From Candidatus Woesearchaeota archaeon (GTDB taxonomy: Archaea; Nanobdellota; Nanobdellia; Woesearchaeales; UBA525), in NCBI GenBank assembly GCA_018221165.1, contig JAAOYD010000036.1:1-8056 (forward strand): a stretch of DNA of 8,056 bases, written 5' to 3'. Below, one piece after another: positions 1-6,979 of the stretch (positions within the stretch are counted from its first letter, which is position 1; every line of letters begins with the position of its first letter). The notes below the pieces were generated by a model. It ran no database searches. It was not told where the DNA came from and was given only the letters and a program-made list of their open reading frames with translations. The position numbers and the translations under genes were made by a program.

Positions 1-375
1 ATCGCAGGCTATTTCCACATGGCGGAACAGGTCTTCAATGATGAGGAGATGGTTAACCGCGCCGCTGCGCTCCAGCACTTTGGTATCGAAGGCAAGGTCA
101 AAGAGCAAGGCGAACAGACCGTGGCTGACAGGAACAGGATTGTCGTCCTTCCCATGGCTGAATCCAACCAGAAAGCCATCGTTAGCATCTACGAAGCAGC
201 TGGCTTCAAGCCGCCCGAAGGAGTAGAACTTCTCAGCGTCTACGCAACTCGCGATCCTACAGCGAGTATTCCTGACGCCTTTGGTAAGGGACCAGAATTC
301 TACTTCAAGTGTGTCGAGAGCATTCTGGACTATGTGCCGAAGGCCGTTGATCGAGCGCTCGTCACGCTAGACTAA
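1..375 (+). CDS. Hypothetical protein, 5'-truncated by window edge
   Basis: The frame is open from base 1 and ends in TAA at 373-375, giving 124 visible residues. An internal ATG at 19 has no visible ribosome-binding site, and the frame continues upstream as IAGYFH, so the true start is probably outside the window. Wobble positions favour C and G, as expected for real coding sequence, and no competing minus-strand gene covers the region. The protein looks soluble and mixed alpha/beta, with no membrane segment or signal peptide. A beta-like run (RIVVLPMAES) is followed by a helix and the loop EAAGFKPPEGVELL. I do not recognise the family and assign no function. It converges on the dikinase-like operon and the two stop codons overlap (372-375), so the two are separate transcription units meeting tail to tail. 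Confidence 0.7.
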   Translation: MAGYFHMAEQVFNDEEMVNRAAALQHFGIEGKVKEQGEQTVADRNRIVVLPMAESNQKAIVSIYEAAGFKPPEGVELLSVYATRDPTASIPDAFGKGPEFYFKCVESILDYVPKAVDRALVTLD

Positions 376-1799
376 ACCTTTCTTACAATACCTTTTTCAG
401 CATCGACTTCAACGAGATCGCCATCTTTGAAGGCTTCGGTTGCACTGTGCGTGCCGACGATGCAGGGCTTGCCGAACTCGCGAGAAACAACTGCTGCATG
501 GCTAGTCAAACCCCCTTCATCTGTGACGATAGCGCCGGCCCGCTGCATAAGCACGACGGAAGCTGGCTGGGTCATGTCAGCCACAAGGATATCGCCGTCC
601 TCAAACCGCGACGCGACCTCCTTGAGCTTCTCGATATTCTCACTTAGCAATATCCGGACACGACCAGTCGCCTTTCCCTTCGAAGCAGGCGTGCCTTGCA
701 GCTCTGATGATTTAGGTGGTGCGACAATCTGCGGGAAGCGTTCCTTAACGAAAGTCATCGCTTCTTTACCAGAATAGCAGAAGTCCTCTCCGTCGCTGAA
801 ACCGAGAAAGAACGCCTCTCGCCGACGGGCGAGCTCTTCTGCAGAGACTCGCGTCTTCTTCTTGATGCCGTCGACAATCTCATGAATCTGATAGCCCTCA
901 CGCAGTATCCGAACATCCTCACCAATACGCTTGGCAATCTCATCCAGCATGCGCCGCGAGAAGAATTCCGCGCCCGCCCAGAGCGGTTTGATTCTCATCC
1001 GTCCGAGTGTAGTGCGATGGATGACCTCGACGAGATATTGCAATTCATCGCTGTTTACTTTATCGAGAATGACTTGCACTTCTTTCTTGTGCTTCGCCTT
1101 CCGCTCTTTCATCTCAACAATGCGATCCTGCTGGTCGCCTTTCTCCTCAGCGAAGCGAGTTTTATACGTTTCGAACAATGCGTCGTAGTCATAGCTGTTC
1201 CAAGTATTCCATGAACATCCTTTCATGTACACGAGCCAATCTTCCTTTGTTAGTTCTTCCTTTTCACTCAAAAGAGTGAGCCAGTGAATCTCATCGTTGT
1301 TGATGTCGTCCAGTTCGTAGGGCTCGATGAGGGTAAGCATGGTCGTCCGTGGATCTTTGAAGTGTTCAGAAAGCAACTCGACAATGCGTTCTTCCGTCGC
1401 GACCATGGGTTCGTGTTGACTTTGATGGTAGAGACTCAGTCCTGCCTCGACAACATCTGTGAATTCTGTGAAGACCTTGATGAGTTCCTCGTCGCTCATC
1501 GCGGCGAAATCCATAGTTTCGAACTCGTCCGCCATCTCGAAGAATCGGTCACGATAGCCAAAGGCTACTTTGAAAAACTCCTCTAACACTTCTCGCTTGA
1601 AGAACTCTTTACCTTCTTCCATCATCTGGAGTTCGTCCTTCTTACCGATGAACACCTTTGTGACATAGTTCTGGCTGAAGGCCAAGAATGTCTTGGTGCG
1701 GCAACCAGGGAATGGCTGGCTCTTCTTATGGCCGCGCGTGTCAGTGCTGTACAGGAACATCTTGATCCTGCCCTTGTACCAGAACGTCAATTCCATCAT
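372..1799 (-). CDS. PEP-utilizer (phosphohistidine swivel) protein with helical N-terminal domain, last gene of operon
   Basis: Predicted 475 aa. Residues about 1-320 form a divergent, mostly helical domain: the helix SDEELIKVFTEF near 102-113, an LTLIEP segment near 155-160, a charged coiled-coil-like stretch near 215-250, and EELARRREAF at 321-330. Residues about 365-475 are the swivelling domain of PEP synthase-like dikinases: ASKGKATGRVRI, then GDILVADMTQP, then TDEGGLTSHAAVVSRE with the predicted phospho-accepting His434. The chain ends EVDAEKGIVRKV. There is no ATP-grasp and no TIM barrel, so it must be charged in trans, most simply by the ATP-grasp protein at 4614-5561 (inference). The frame stays open to 1889, but that extension lies inside the end of the upstream gene. 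ATG at 1799 forms the ATGA overlap seen at the other downstream junctions and has GAGG 5 nt upstream; ATG at 1796 is equally possible. It keeps Thr432 two residues before His, the regulatory position in PEP synthase. Acceptor substrate unknown. Confidence 0.9.
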   Translation of the reverse strand: MMELTFWYKGRIKMFLYSTDTRGHKKSQPFPGCRTKTFLAFSQNYVTKVFIGKKDELQMMEEGKEFFKREVLEEFFKVAFGYRDRFFEMADEFETMDFAAMSDEELIKVFTEFTDVVEAGLSLYHQSQHEPMVATEERIVELLSEHFKDPRTTMLTLIEPYELDDINNDEIHWLTLLSEKEELTKEDWLVYMKGCSWNTWNSYDYDALFETYKTRFAEEKGDQQDRIVEMKERKAKHKKEVQVILDKVNSDELQYLVEVIHRTTLGRMRIKPLWAGAEFFSRRMLDEIAKRIGEDVRILREGYQIHEIVDGIKKKTRVSAEELARRREAFFLGFSDGEDFCYSGKEAMTFVKERFPQIVAPPKSSELQGTPASKGKATGRVRILLSENIEKLKEVASRFEDGDILVADMTQPASVVLMQRAGAIVTDEGGLTSHAAVVSREFGKPCIVGTHSATEAFKDGDLVEVDAEKGIVRKV

Positions 1800-3193
1800 A
1801 ACTTCCTCACGATACCTGTATTCGCATCGACTTCGATCAGGTCGCCGTCCTTGAAGATTTTGGTGGCATGTTGCGTCGCAATAAGACATGGGACGCCAAA
1901 CTCGCGCGAGACGATTGCTGCATGGCCAGTGATACCGCCTTCGTCCGTGACGATTGCAGCAGCTTTCTCAATCGCTGGCATGAACAACGGCTTGGTCTGG
2001 GTCGCGATGAGGATATCGCCTTTCTTCATCTTTACGATCTCAGCCATAGTATCACGATCTGCTTTGATGACTGTGGCACGACCTTTTGCATAACCTTTGC
2101 TAGCGATTTGTCCCTTTAACTCAGTCATGTCAAGTTCCTTTTCGAGTTCGTTTCGCTTTATGAAATCCTTAGCTTCTTTCCCTACTTTGAATCCAAATTC
2201 ACCATCTTTCAAGAAACCAATGAAGAGCTCATCACGACGAGCAAGTTCCTCTTCAGGAACACGCTTCCCTTCCTTGACCATAGCAATGATTTCTTCCTTG
2301 ATGTGATTCTCTATTTGGCGCAAGGTCAAACCGTACCGTCTTCCCAATTCTTCCATGACGTGACGGTTCGCCCATTCGAACGAGACCCATCCGTGCCTCA
2401 CTTCAAGACGGATGTGGCTAAACTCCTGAACAGTCTTGGCTAATTCTTGGATGTTTTCAGGAATAGCATATTCTTTGATTAGGCGTTCCTGTTCTTTCTT
2501 GATATCTGTGAAATCATTTCCTGTGACTTCTGTTCTCTTCCCTTCCTTGAATCTCTTCTCATGTTCTTCCAAGCTTGTGGGAGGAAAACCTTCATCAGTA
2601 CCAAGGAAACGATATTTCAAGTAGAACTTCTTGACTGCGGTTTCATCTTTCTCCTCAACAATTTTAGCCCAGTCTAATTCTTGCTGTTTTAGGATGCTCG
2701 GTGTTGTTGGCGCTGTCAAATCGATAAAAGCCTGTGTCGGATCCCCGGCTTTCCCTTCTAGGAACGCAACAAACTCCTTCCGGACAAGCTCTAAACATTG
2801 CGGTTGGGTCGTATGATAGAGCCCCATGAGTACCTTACTCCAACGGAGAATTTCAATCATCAATGTGAGTAATTCTTCATCGGAACAAGATGAGAGTTCC
2901 TTGTCGTACATGCTTGAAGATATATGGAAACCTTCTTCAACCCGCTTTAGTGAAAGTTCGGCAAGAGCACCAGCATGCTCACTAAACATCTTGTAGCCGT
3001 AACGAGTTTCGCGTTCCATATCCTCTTCGCTGTAATAGGTTTCCACATGCGCATGTCTGGATACCATGGCTGAATTGCGATAGCCGACACCGAGATGTTT
3101 GGGAAGCTCTTTCTGACAAGCCTGCAGATTCCACTGAGAGTTGATGAGAGGAACCATATGTGACTCCCACATTTTACGATACGTGACTTTCAT
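1796..3193 (-). CDS. PEP-utilizer (phosphohistidine swivel) protein with helical N-terminal domain
   Basis: Predicted 465 aa. The N-terminal part shares landmarks with the next gene upstream: MWES..VPLI near 8-17, VETYYSEED at 50-58, SDEELLTLM near 104-112, an LTAPTTPSIL segment at 159-168 followed by the acidic helix QELDWAKIVEE, and PEEELARRDELF at 313-324. The C-terminal swivel domain (about 358-465) has ASKGYAKGRATVI, GDILIATQTKP, TDEGGITGHAAIVSRE with catalytic His424, and ends GDLIEVDANTGIVRKL. Thr422 occupies the -2 position. It lacks ATP-grasp and PEP-binding barrel domains. It is the most AT-rich part of the operon: 2461-2520 has 20 of 60 G+C. The start ATG overlaps the upstream TGA by 4 nt and has GAGG 8 nt upstream. 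Likely a phosphotransfer subunit taking phosphate from the shared ATP-grasp protein (inference); acceptor unknown. Confidence 0.9.
   Translation of the reverse strand: MKVTYRKMWESHMVPLINSQWNLQACQKELPKHLGVGYRNSAMVSRHAHVETYYSEEDMERETRYGYKMFSEHAGALAELSLKRVEEGFHISSSMYDKELSSCSDEELLTLMIEILRWSKVLMGLYHTTQPQCLELVRKEFVAFLEGKAGDPTQAFIDLTAPTTPSILKQQELDWAKIVEEKDETAVKKFYLKYRFLGTDEGFPPTSLEEHEKRFKEGKRTEVTGNDFTDIKKEQERLIKEYAIPENIQELAKTVQEFSHIRLEVRHGWVSFEWANRHVMEELGRRYGLTLRQIENHIKEEIIAMVKEGKRVPEEELARRDELFIGFLKDGEFGFKVGKEAKDFIKRNELEKELDMTELKGQIASKGYAKGRATVIKADRDTMAEIVKMKKGDILIATQTKPLFMPAIEKAAAIVTDEGGITGHAAIVSREFGVPCLIATQHATKIFKDGDLIEVDANTGIVRKL
1802..1808 (-). promoter_or_regulatory. Ribosome-binding site inside end of upstream gene
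   Basis: Minus-strand GAGGAAG. The GAGG core lies 5 nt before ATG 1799 and 8 nt before ATG 1796. It is formed by the codons for Val-Arg-Lys at the conserved C-terminus of the upstream protein. Its position supports a start at 1799 or 1796, not the in-frame upstream extension to 1889. Confidence 0.7.
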
Positions 3194-4617
3194 TCTATCT
3201 TCCTCACTACTGCATTGTCTGCATCGACTTCGACGAGGTCACCGTCTTCAAGAACTTGCATTGCGCACCTGCAGCTCACGACACATGGGATGCCTAGTTC
3301 CCTGCTGACAATCGCTGCGTGGCAGGCCATACCGCCTTCATCTGTCACGATACCCACTACTTTCTTGACGAGAACCATCATGTTTGGGTTGGTCATACCA
3401 GTAACAAGGATGGTTCCTGGTTTGATGCTCGCCGCGATTTTCTGGATTTCATCAAGTGATTCAACCTTGACTTTCATAACTTTTCCTTTGACTTTGCCGA
3501 GACAGGCGGTCATTCCCTTAATTTCCACTGTGTCTTTGCTCGGTAGACTTGGTACAATACGTTCTTTGTGAAAACATTCTGCTTCACCCCCGTCAAGAAC
3601 TATAATCTTTCCATCCTTGTACTGCAGCAAATAAGCTTTGTTACGGGTTTCGAGCTCTTCAACGGTGAGCGCTTGCCCTTCGGTGAGTAGGCGCTCGATG
3701 TCAGGTGGAGTGTAGAGCATGAGGAGATTCCTAATTGAAGCTTTGGCACGTCTTGCAATCTCTTCAAAGAGAGGAAGCAGATAATAACCTGTGCCACCCC
3801 AGCAACTCTTGAGTTCGAGCCGTCCGTTGCTCGCCTGTTGGATGAACCAGGACAGTTCTTCCATTTCCTTTGAGCCTGCCTCTTTCAGGATGGCTTGTTG
3901 TTTCTTCTTGAGTGCTTCCTTCTCATTCTCAGTCTCGGTGAGTTCCTGTTCAACTTCTTCAACTGTCTGAGCAGCGAGCCTTGTCCGCATAGTTTTCATC
4001 GCGAGTTCTTCGCTCTCGATGTTGAAAAGCATGAGTGGGTACTTCAGCATGTGCTCCTTCATTCCCTCTTCTGTCGGGTTTTTGAGAAGCGCGAGGAAGT
4101 CTTTCTTTTCCCTGTAGAGGAGGTCGAGCATGGTCGGTGTTGTGAGGGTGATGAGTTGTTCCTTGTAAGAAGAGCCGAACTTCTCCTTGACGAGCTTTGC
4201 TAGCCGCTGTTCCGCCGGTGCCATGACCTCTTCCCGTGAATAGACGAAGTTGGCCATTACTTTCCTGTAGGGGATGCAGAATCTTTTGAAGAGTTTGAGG
4301 AGCTCTTTATCGGAAAGGTTCTTCTTGAAATCAGTTCTAACTTTTTTGAATTCTCGCCAAAAATTCCTCACAGCCTCATGTGTGCCTTCAATGGTTTGCC
4401 TTGTGAACCCATGATTGAGGAACTGCTCGCCGCTCTCATCCATGAGTTTGATACTTTCCTCGCTGAAGTAGGTTTCGACATAGCCTTTCTTACTCCATAT
4501 GAGGAATTCCGTCGCGTTGTTCCCTACCATGTTGCCATGGATGATGTGGCGCTCTGTCTGGATGTAGTTCTTCAGCAGCGGCTGCTCCCCTGTCCACGCG
4601 AGTCGATATTTGGTCAT
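3190..4617 (-). CDS. PEP-utilizer (phosphohistidine swivel) protein, paralogue directly after ATP-grasp gene
   Basis: Predicted 475 aa. Helical domain landmarks: VETYFSEES at 47-55, LSDKELLKLFKRF at 101-113, LTTPTMLDLLYREKKDF at 158-174, a highly charged coiled-coil-like segment at about 217-246 (EVEQELTETENEKEALKKKQ), and TVEELETRNKAYL near 318-330. The swivel domain spans about 365-475: LGKVKGKVMKV, GTILVTGMTNP, TDEGGMACHAAIVSRE with catalytic His433, and it ends VEVDADNAVVRKIE. The segment after the active site reads CVVSCRCAMQVLEDGD, where the paralogues have a small stretch followed by HAT or SAT, so this is the most divergent swivel domain of the set. Position -2 to His is Ala. Its start overlaps the ATP-grasp stop by 4 nt but has no purine-rich ribosome-binding site, unlike the other starts here, so it probably depends on reinitiation (inference). 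Not a fragment of a broken PEP synthase: it has its own N-terminal domain. Confidence 0.9.
   Translation of the reverse strand: MTKYRLAWTGEQPLLKNYIQTERHIIHGNMVGNNATEFLIWSKKGYVETYFSEESIKLMDESGEQFLNHGFTRQTIEGTHEAVRNFWREFKKVRTDFKKNLSDKELLKLFKRFCIPYRKVMANFVYSREEVMAPAEQRLAKLVKEKFGSSYKEQLITLTTPTMLDLLYREKKDFLALLKNPTEEGMKEHMLKYPLMLFNIESEELAMKTMRTRLAAQTVEEVEQELTETENEKEALKKKQQAILKEAGSKEMEELSWFIQQASNGRLELKSCWGGTGYYLLPLFEEIARRAKASIRNLLMLYTPPDIERLLTEGQALTVEELETRNKAYLLQYKDGKIIVLDGGEAECFHKERIVPSLPSKDTVEIKGMTACLGKVKGKVMKVKVESLDEIQKIAASIKPGTILVTGMTNPNMMVLVKKVVGIVTDEGGMACHAAIVSRELGIPCVVSCRCAMQVLEDGDLVEVDADNAVVRKIE
3199..3205 (-). promoter_or_regulatory. Ribosome-binding site inside end of upstream gene
   Basis: Minus-strand GAGGAAG, with the GAGG core 8 nt before ATG 3193. 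It lies in the codons for the C-terminal VRK of the upstream swivel protein. Confidence 0.7.
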
Positions 4618-5561
4618 TTCAACGTCGTAATCGGTCTACTTTGTAAGATGTGTAATTTGCTATCTTTGTCGAATGCCCACTCGATGTCCTGCGGTTTCGC
4701 GTAATGCGCTTCGATCTTTATGACTTCTCTTGCGACTTCGAGTACTTGCTCATCAGTGAGTTTGCGCTTGCTGCCTTCCTCGTCGGTGAACTCCACTTTC
4801 TTGTTGCCTTTCTCATCTTGGAAGAGGGCGAATTTCTGCGTTCCAACATGAGTCTCGAGGATTTTCAACGGTTCTTTCTGCACCATGTGCGTGTCTGGTG
4901 TGATGCTGCCGGAGACGACAGTCTCGCCGAGTCCGAATGCGCCTTCGATGACCATTTGGTTATGGTCTTGGTTAATGGGATTGACGGTGAATGCGACACC
5001 TGCGATGGCTGCGTCAACCATCTCTTGCACAACAACACTGATAGAAACTTCTTCATGCTTGAAATTATTCTTGACGCGATAGTAGATGGCCCTAGCATTG
5101 AACAAGGAGCTCCAGCAATCCCTGACAGCCTCGACGACAGCATCGCTGCCTTTGATGTTTAGATAGGTGTCCTGCTGGCCAGCGAAGGATGCGGTTGGCA
5201 GGTCTTCTGCAGTGGCGCTGCTTCTCACCGCGACGAAACCGACGACCTTCTCATGATGTTCCTTGATATCCTCGATGATCCTCTTTGGTATAGGGGTGTT
5301 CTTTATCAGTTCCTGAATCTCCTCGCTCACCTTCTGCAAGTCTTCTGTCTTCTCAACGTCAAGGTCGGCAAGACGCTTATGGATGCCATCCTTGATGCCC
5401 GCTACGAATTCCTCATAGGCATGGATGGTGATGCAGAAACCTTCTGGGATGGCGAACTTCGCATACATTTCACCAAGGTTCGCGCCCTTACCGCCGACGA
5501 CAGGGATGTGCGACTTATTGATGTCGCTGAAATGCCTGATGTATTCTTTCTCATCCATCAT
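4614..5561 (-). CDS. Stand-alone PPDK/PEP-synthase N-terminal ATP-grasp domain protein
   Basis: Predicted 315 aa, about the size of the ATP-binding third of PEP synthase and nothing more. Family motifs in order: GGKGANLGEM at 23-32, VRSSATAEDLPTASFAGQQD at 112-131, CWSSLFNARAIYYR at 149-162, QEMV at 179-182, GVAFTVNP at 188-195, EGAFGLGETVVSG at 206-218, DIEWAFD at 292-298, and the closing LQSRPITT at 306-313. Lys25, Arg113, Glu294, Gln307 and Arg309 sit at the usual nucleotide- and metal-binding positions, so the site looks intact. Related full-length enzymes use it to move the beta-phosphate of ATP to a histidine on a swivel domain. Here that domain is missing in cis, but swivel proteins are encoded on both sides. 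The protein ends at a natural domain boundary, which argues against a frameshifted PEP synthase. ATG at 5561 overlaps the upstream TGA by 4 nt; GGTGG lies 1 nt before it but 4 nt before a second ATG at 5558, which may be preferred. Confidence 0.95.
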   Translation of the reverse strand: MMDEKEYIRHFSDINKSHIPVVGGKGANLGEMYAKFAIPEGFCITIHAYEEFVAGIKDGIHKRLADLDVEKTEDLQKVSEEIQELIKNTPIPKRIIEDIKEHHEKVVGFVAVRSSATAEDLPTASFAGQQDTYLNIKGSDAVVEAVRDCWSSLFNARAIYYRVKNNFKHEEVSISVVVQEMVDAAIAGVAFTVNPINQDHNQMVIEGAFGLGETVVSGSITPDTHMVQKEPLKILETHVGTQKFALFQDEKGNKKVEFTDEEGSKRKLTDEQVLEVAREVIKIEAHYAKPQDIEWAFDKDSKLHILQSRPITTLK

Positions 5562-6979
5562 TCCACCTTCTTGACTGTACCTTTGTCAGCATCGACTTCT
5601 ATTAAGTCACCGTCTTTAAACACTTTGGTTGCGTGTTTGGTCCCTATCACGCAGGTCTTTTTGAGTTCTCGCGCGACGATGGCGGCGTGGCAGAGGATGC
5701 CGCCTTCGTCAGTGACGAAAGCCGCTGCCTTTTCCATGGCCGGAATGAAATCCGGCGTCGTCATGGAGGCAATCAGGATATCTCCCCTCTTGACCTTGTC
5801 GAGCACCTCGTTGGAGCGGACAATCTTCGCCGTCCCCTGTATCGTCCCCGGATACGTGCTGATACCTTCCACAGTCGTGATTCCTTCCGTATCGATGTCC
5901 AGCCCGTAGAATGTCCGCATCTCCTCGATGCCTTTTCCCGTGACTATCTTCAGTCGCGGTTTCTGGGCGATGGCGCTATAGCCTTCCTGTCGTCTCGCTA
6001 GCTCTTCCTTCGACGGGATTGCATCGTCGAGCACCTCGTGATAGGCACAGAAATTGAGCTCCTGATAGCTGAGTCCCCGCTCCGCAGCAACCCGCTCGAA
6101 AATCGGTTGAGCATAGACGTAGGAGTTTGAGAGTACCGTGCTCCTGTACGTCCGGAGATATACGTATTCCTTGATGAGCTTCACCAATGAACGGATGTCA
6201 TCAGGAGCGTCAAGCTCGTCGAGCGCTTCTGCCGTCTGTTTCCGGTTCTCCTCGACTTGTTCCTTGAGCTCTTGCAGCATCGCGGCCGGGTCCTCCTCGA
6301 AGTTCCCGATCCGCCGTCGTACGTCCTCGATGGTCCAGAATGTCCCGATGCCGTATCGTACACTCAGTGCGCCGTAGGCATTGATATGGTCCTGAATCAT
6401 CGGGTCGGTCAGGGTTCCGGCCCTACTCTCCTCGACGAGCTGGAGGAAACTCTTCTGCTCCACGGTGTTCATGTTTTCTTTCTCCGGGAAGATTAGGACA
6501 GGCAGTAACTCCTCCTTCTCCTTCCGCTGCAAGTACTCAGTGATGCGCTCTTGCAGGCTCATCTCCACCGACAATGGAATCATCAGGAAGACCGTGAACT
6601 CAGCCATCATGTCGAGATACTCCATCATCAGATCGAGGAGCTCCTTGTCTGCTTTCCCCGCGCTCCGCTCAGCGAGCGCCTTTGTTCTCTCGATTCTCTT
6701 CACTCCTTCCTCTTCGCACCGTCGCGCCCACCGCCAGAACAGCTCCTGGTCATTACTGACGACTGCGAGCTCTTTTGCCTTGATTACTTCTTTCCGGTCG
6801 TAGAAGATGTCCCCGTCGATGTAGAGCCACCGCGTTAGCTCATAGTCCTCAAGCCCGGTCAGCTTCTGAAAATGCTGTTCCGTGGTGAGAAGATTTGCCA
6901 TGAAGGTCAGGATCATCACGCTCTCTTTCCTGCTCACGACATTGTACCATTCCGCACCCTCGATTACAGGAAACTTCAT
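5558..6979 (-). CDS. PEP-utilizer (phosphohistidine swivel) protein with helical N-terminal domain
   Basis: Predicted 473 aa. The helical half carries ADKELLDLMMEYLDMM at 110-125, LIFPEKENMNTVEQKSF at 162-178 (equivalent to the LT.PT segment of the paralogues), an HINAYGALSVRYG stretch near 198-210, the coiled-coil-like MLQELKEQVEENRKQTAEAL at 234-253, and SKEELARRQEGY at 323-334. Its extreme N-terminus differs from the paralogues at 1796-3193 and 3190-4617. The swivel domain (about 368-473) has TYPGTIQGTAKIV, GDILIASMTTP, TDEGGILCHAAIVARE with catalytic His431, and ends EVDADKGTVKKVE. The segment GTKHATKVFKDGD matches the next gene upstream residue for residue and includes 26 identical bases. 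Position -2 to His is Leu. The start is set by the ATGA overlap, with GAGG 5 nt upstream. It is read directly before the ATP-grasp gene, so it is a natural phosphate acceptor for it (inference). Confidence 0.9.
   Translation of the reverse strand: MKFPVIEGAEWYNVVSRKESVMILTFMANLLTTEQHFQKLTGLEDYELTRWLYIDGDIFYDRKEVIKAKELAVVSNDQELFWRWARRCEEEGVKRIERTKALAERSAGKADKELLDLMMEYLDMMAEFTVFLMIPLSVEMSLQERITEYLQRKEKEELLPVLIFPEKENMNTVEQKSFLQLVEESRAGTLTDPMIQDHINAYGALSVRYGIGTFWTIEDVRRRIGNFEEDPAAMLQELKEQVEENRKQTAEALDELDAPDDIRSLVKLIKEYVYLRTYRSTVLSNSYVYAQPIFERVAAERGLSYQELNFCAYHEVLDDAIPSKEELARRQEGYSAIAQKPRLKIVTGKGIEEMRTFYGLDIDTEGITTVEGISTYPGTIQGTAKIVRSNEVLDKVKRGDILIASMTTPDFIPAMEKAAAFVTDEGGILCHAAIVARELKKTCVIGTKHATKVFKDGDLIEVDADKGTVKKVE
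5563..5569 (-). promoter_or_regulatory. Ribosome-binding site of ATP-grasp gene, favours second ATG
   Basis: Minus-strand AAGGTGG, made from the Lys-Val codons of the upstream protein's C-terminus. GGTGG is 1 nt from ATG 5561, which is too close, and 4 nt from ATG 5558. Initiation at 5558 (one residue shorter, TGATG junction) is therefore at least as likely. Confidence 0.55.
5610..5635. repeat. 26-bp exact direct repeat, copy 1 (shared with 7025-7050)
   Basis: These 26 bases are identical to 7025-7050 and lie at the same place in the swivel-domain coding sequence, encoding the KHATKVFKDGD region of the 473-aa protein. The flanking bases differ at both ends (5609 and 5636 against 7024 and 7051). 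Confidence 0.9.

Noticed and set aside
1800..1889. N-terminal extension of the last operon gene to 1889 (30 extra residues)
   Set aside because: The extension lies inside the coding end of the upstream gene in another frame and reads like a shadow sequence. The ATG at 1799 with its ribosome-binding site and ATGA overlap fits the pattern of the other junctions.
4704..5162. 152-residue plus-strand open frame
   Set aside because: It lies entirely antisense to the conserved ATP-grasp motifs, and its translation has no features of its own.
4614..5561. Naming the ATP-grasp gene ppsA or rph
   Set aside because: The visible motifs are shared by PEP synthase, rifampicin phosphotransferase and related dikinases. 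Without the substrate domain in cis, neither name is justified.
5253..5909. 218-residue plus-strand open frame
   Set aside because: It is antisense to the ATP-grasp gene and the end of the 473-aa gene, both with clear family motifs. Its translation has no recognisable features; it is a shadow.
4614..6979. A single PEP synthase gene broken by frameshifts
   Set aside because: The ATP-grasp protein ends at its natural boundary (SRPITT). The proteins on either side have their own helical N-terminal domains and proper starts, and no barrel domain follows in any frame.
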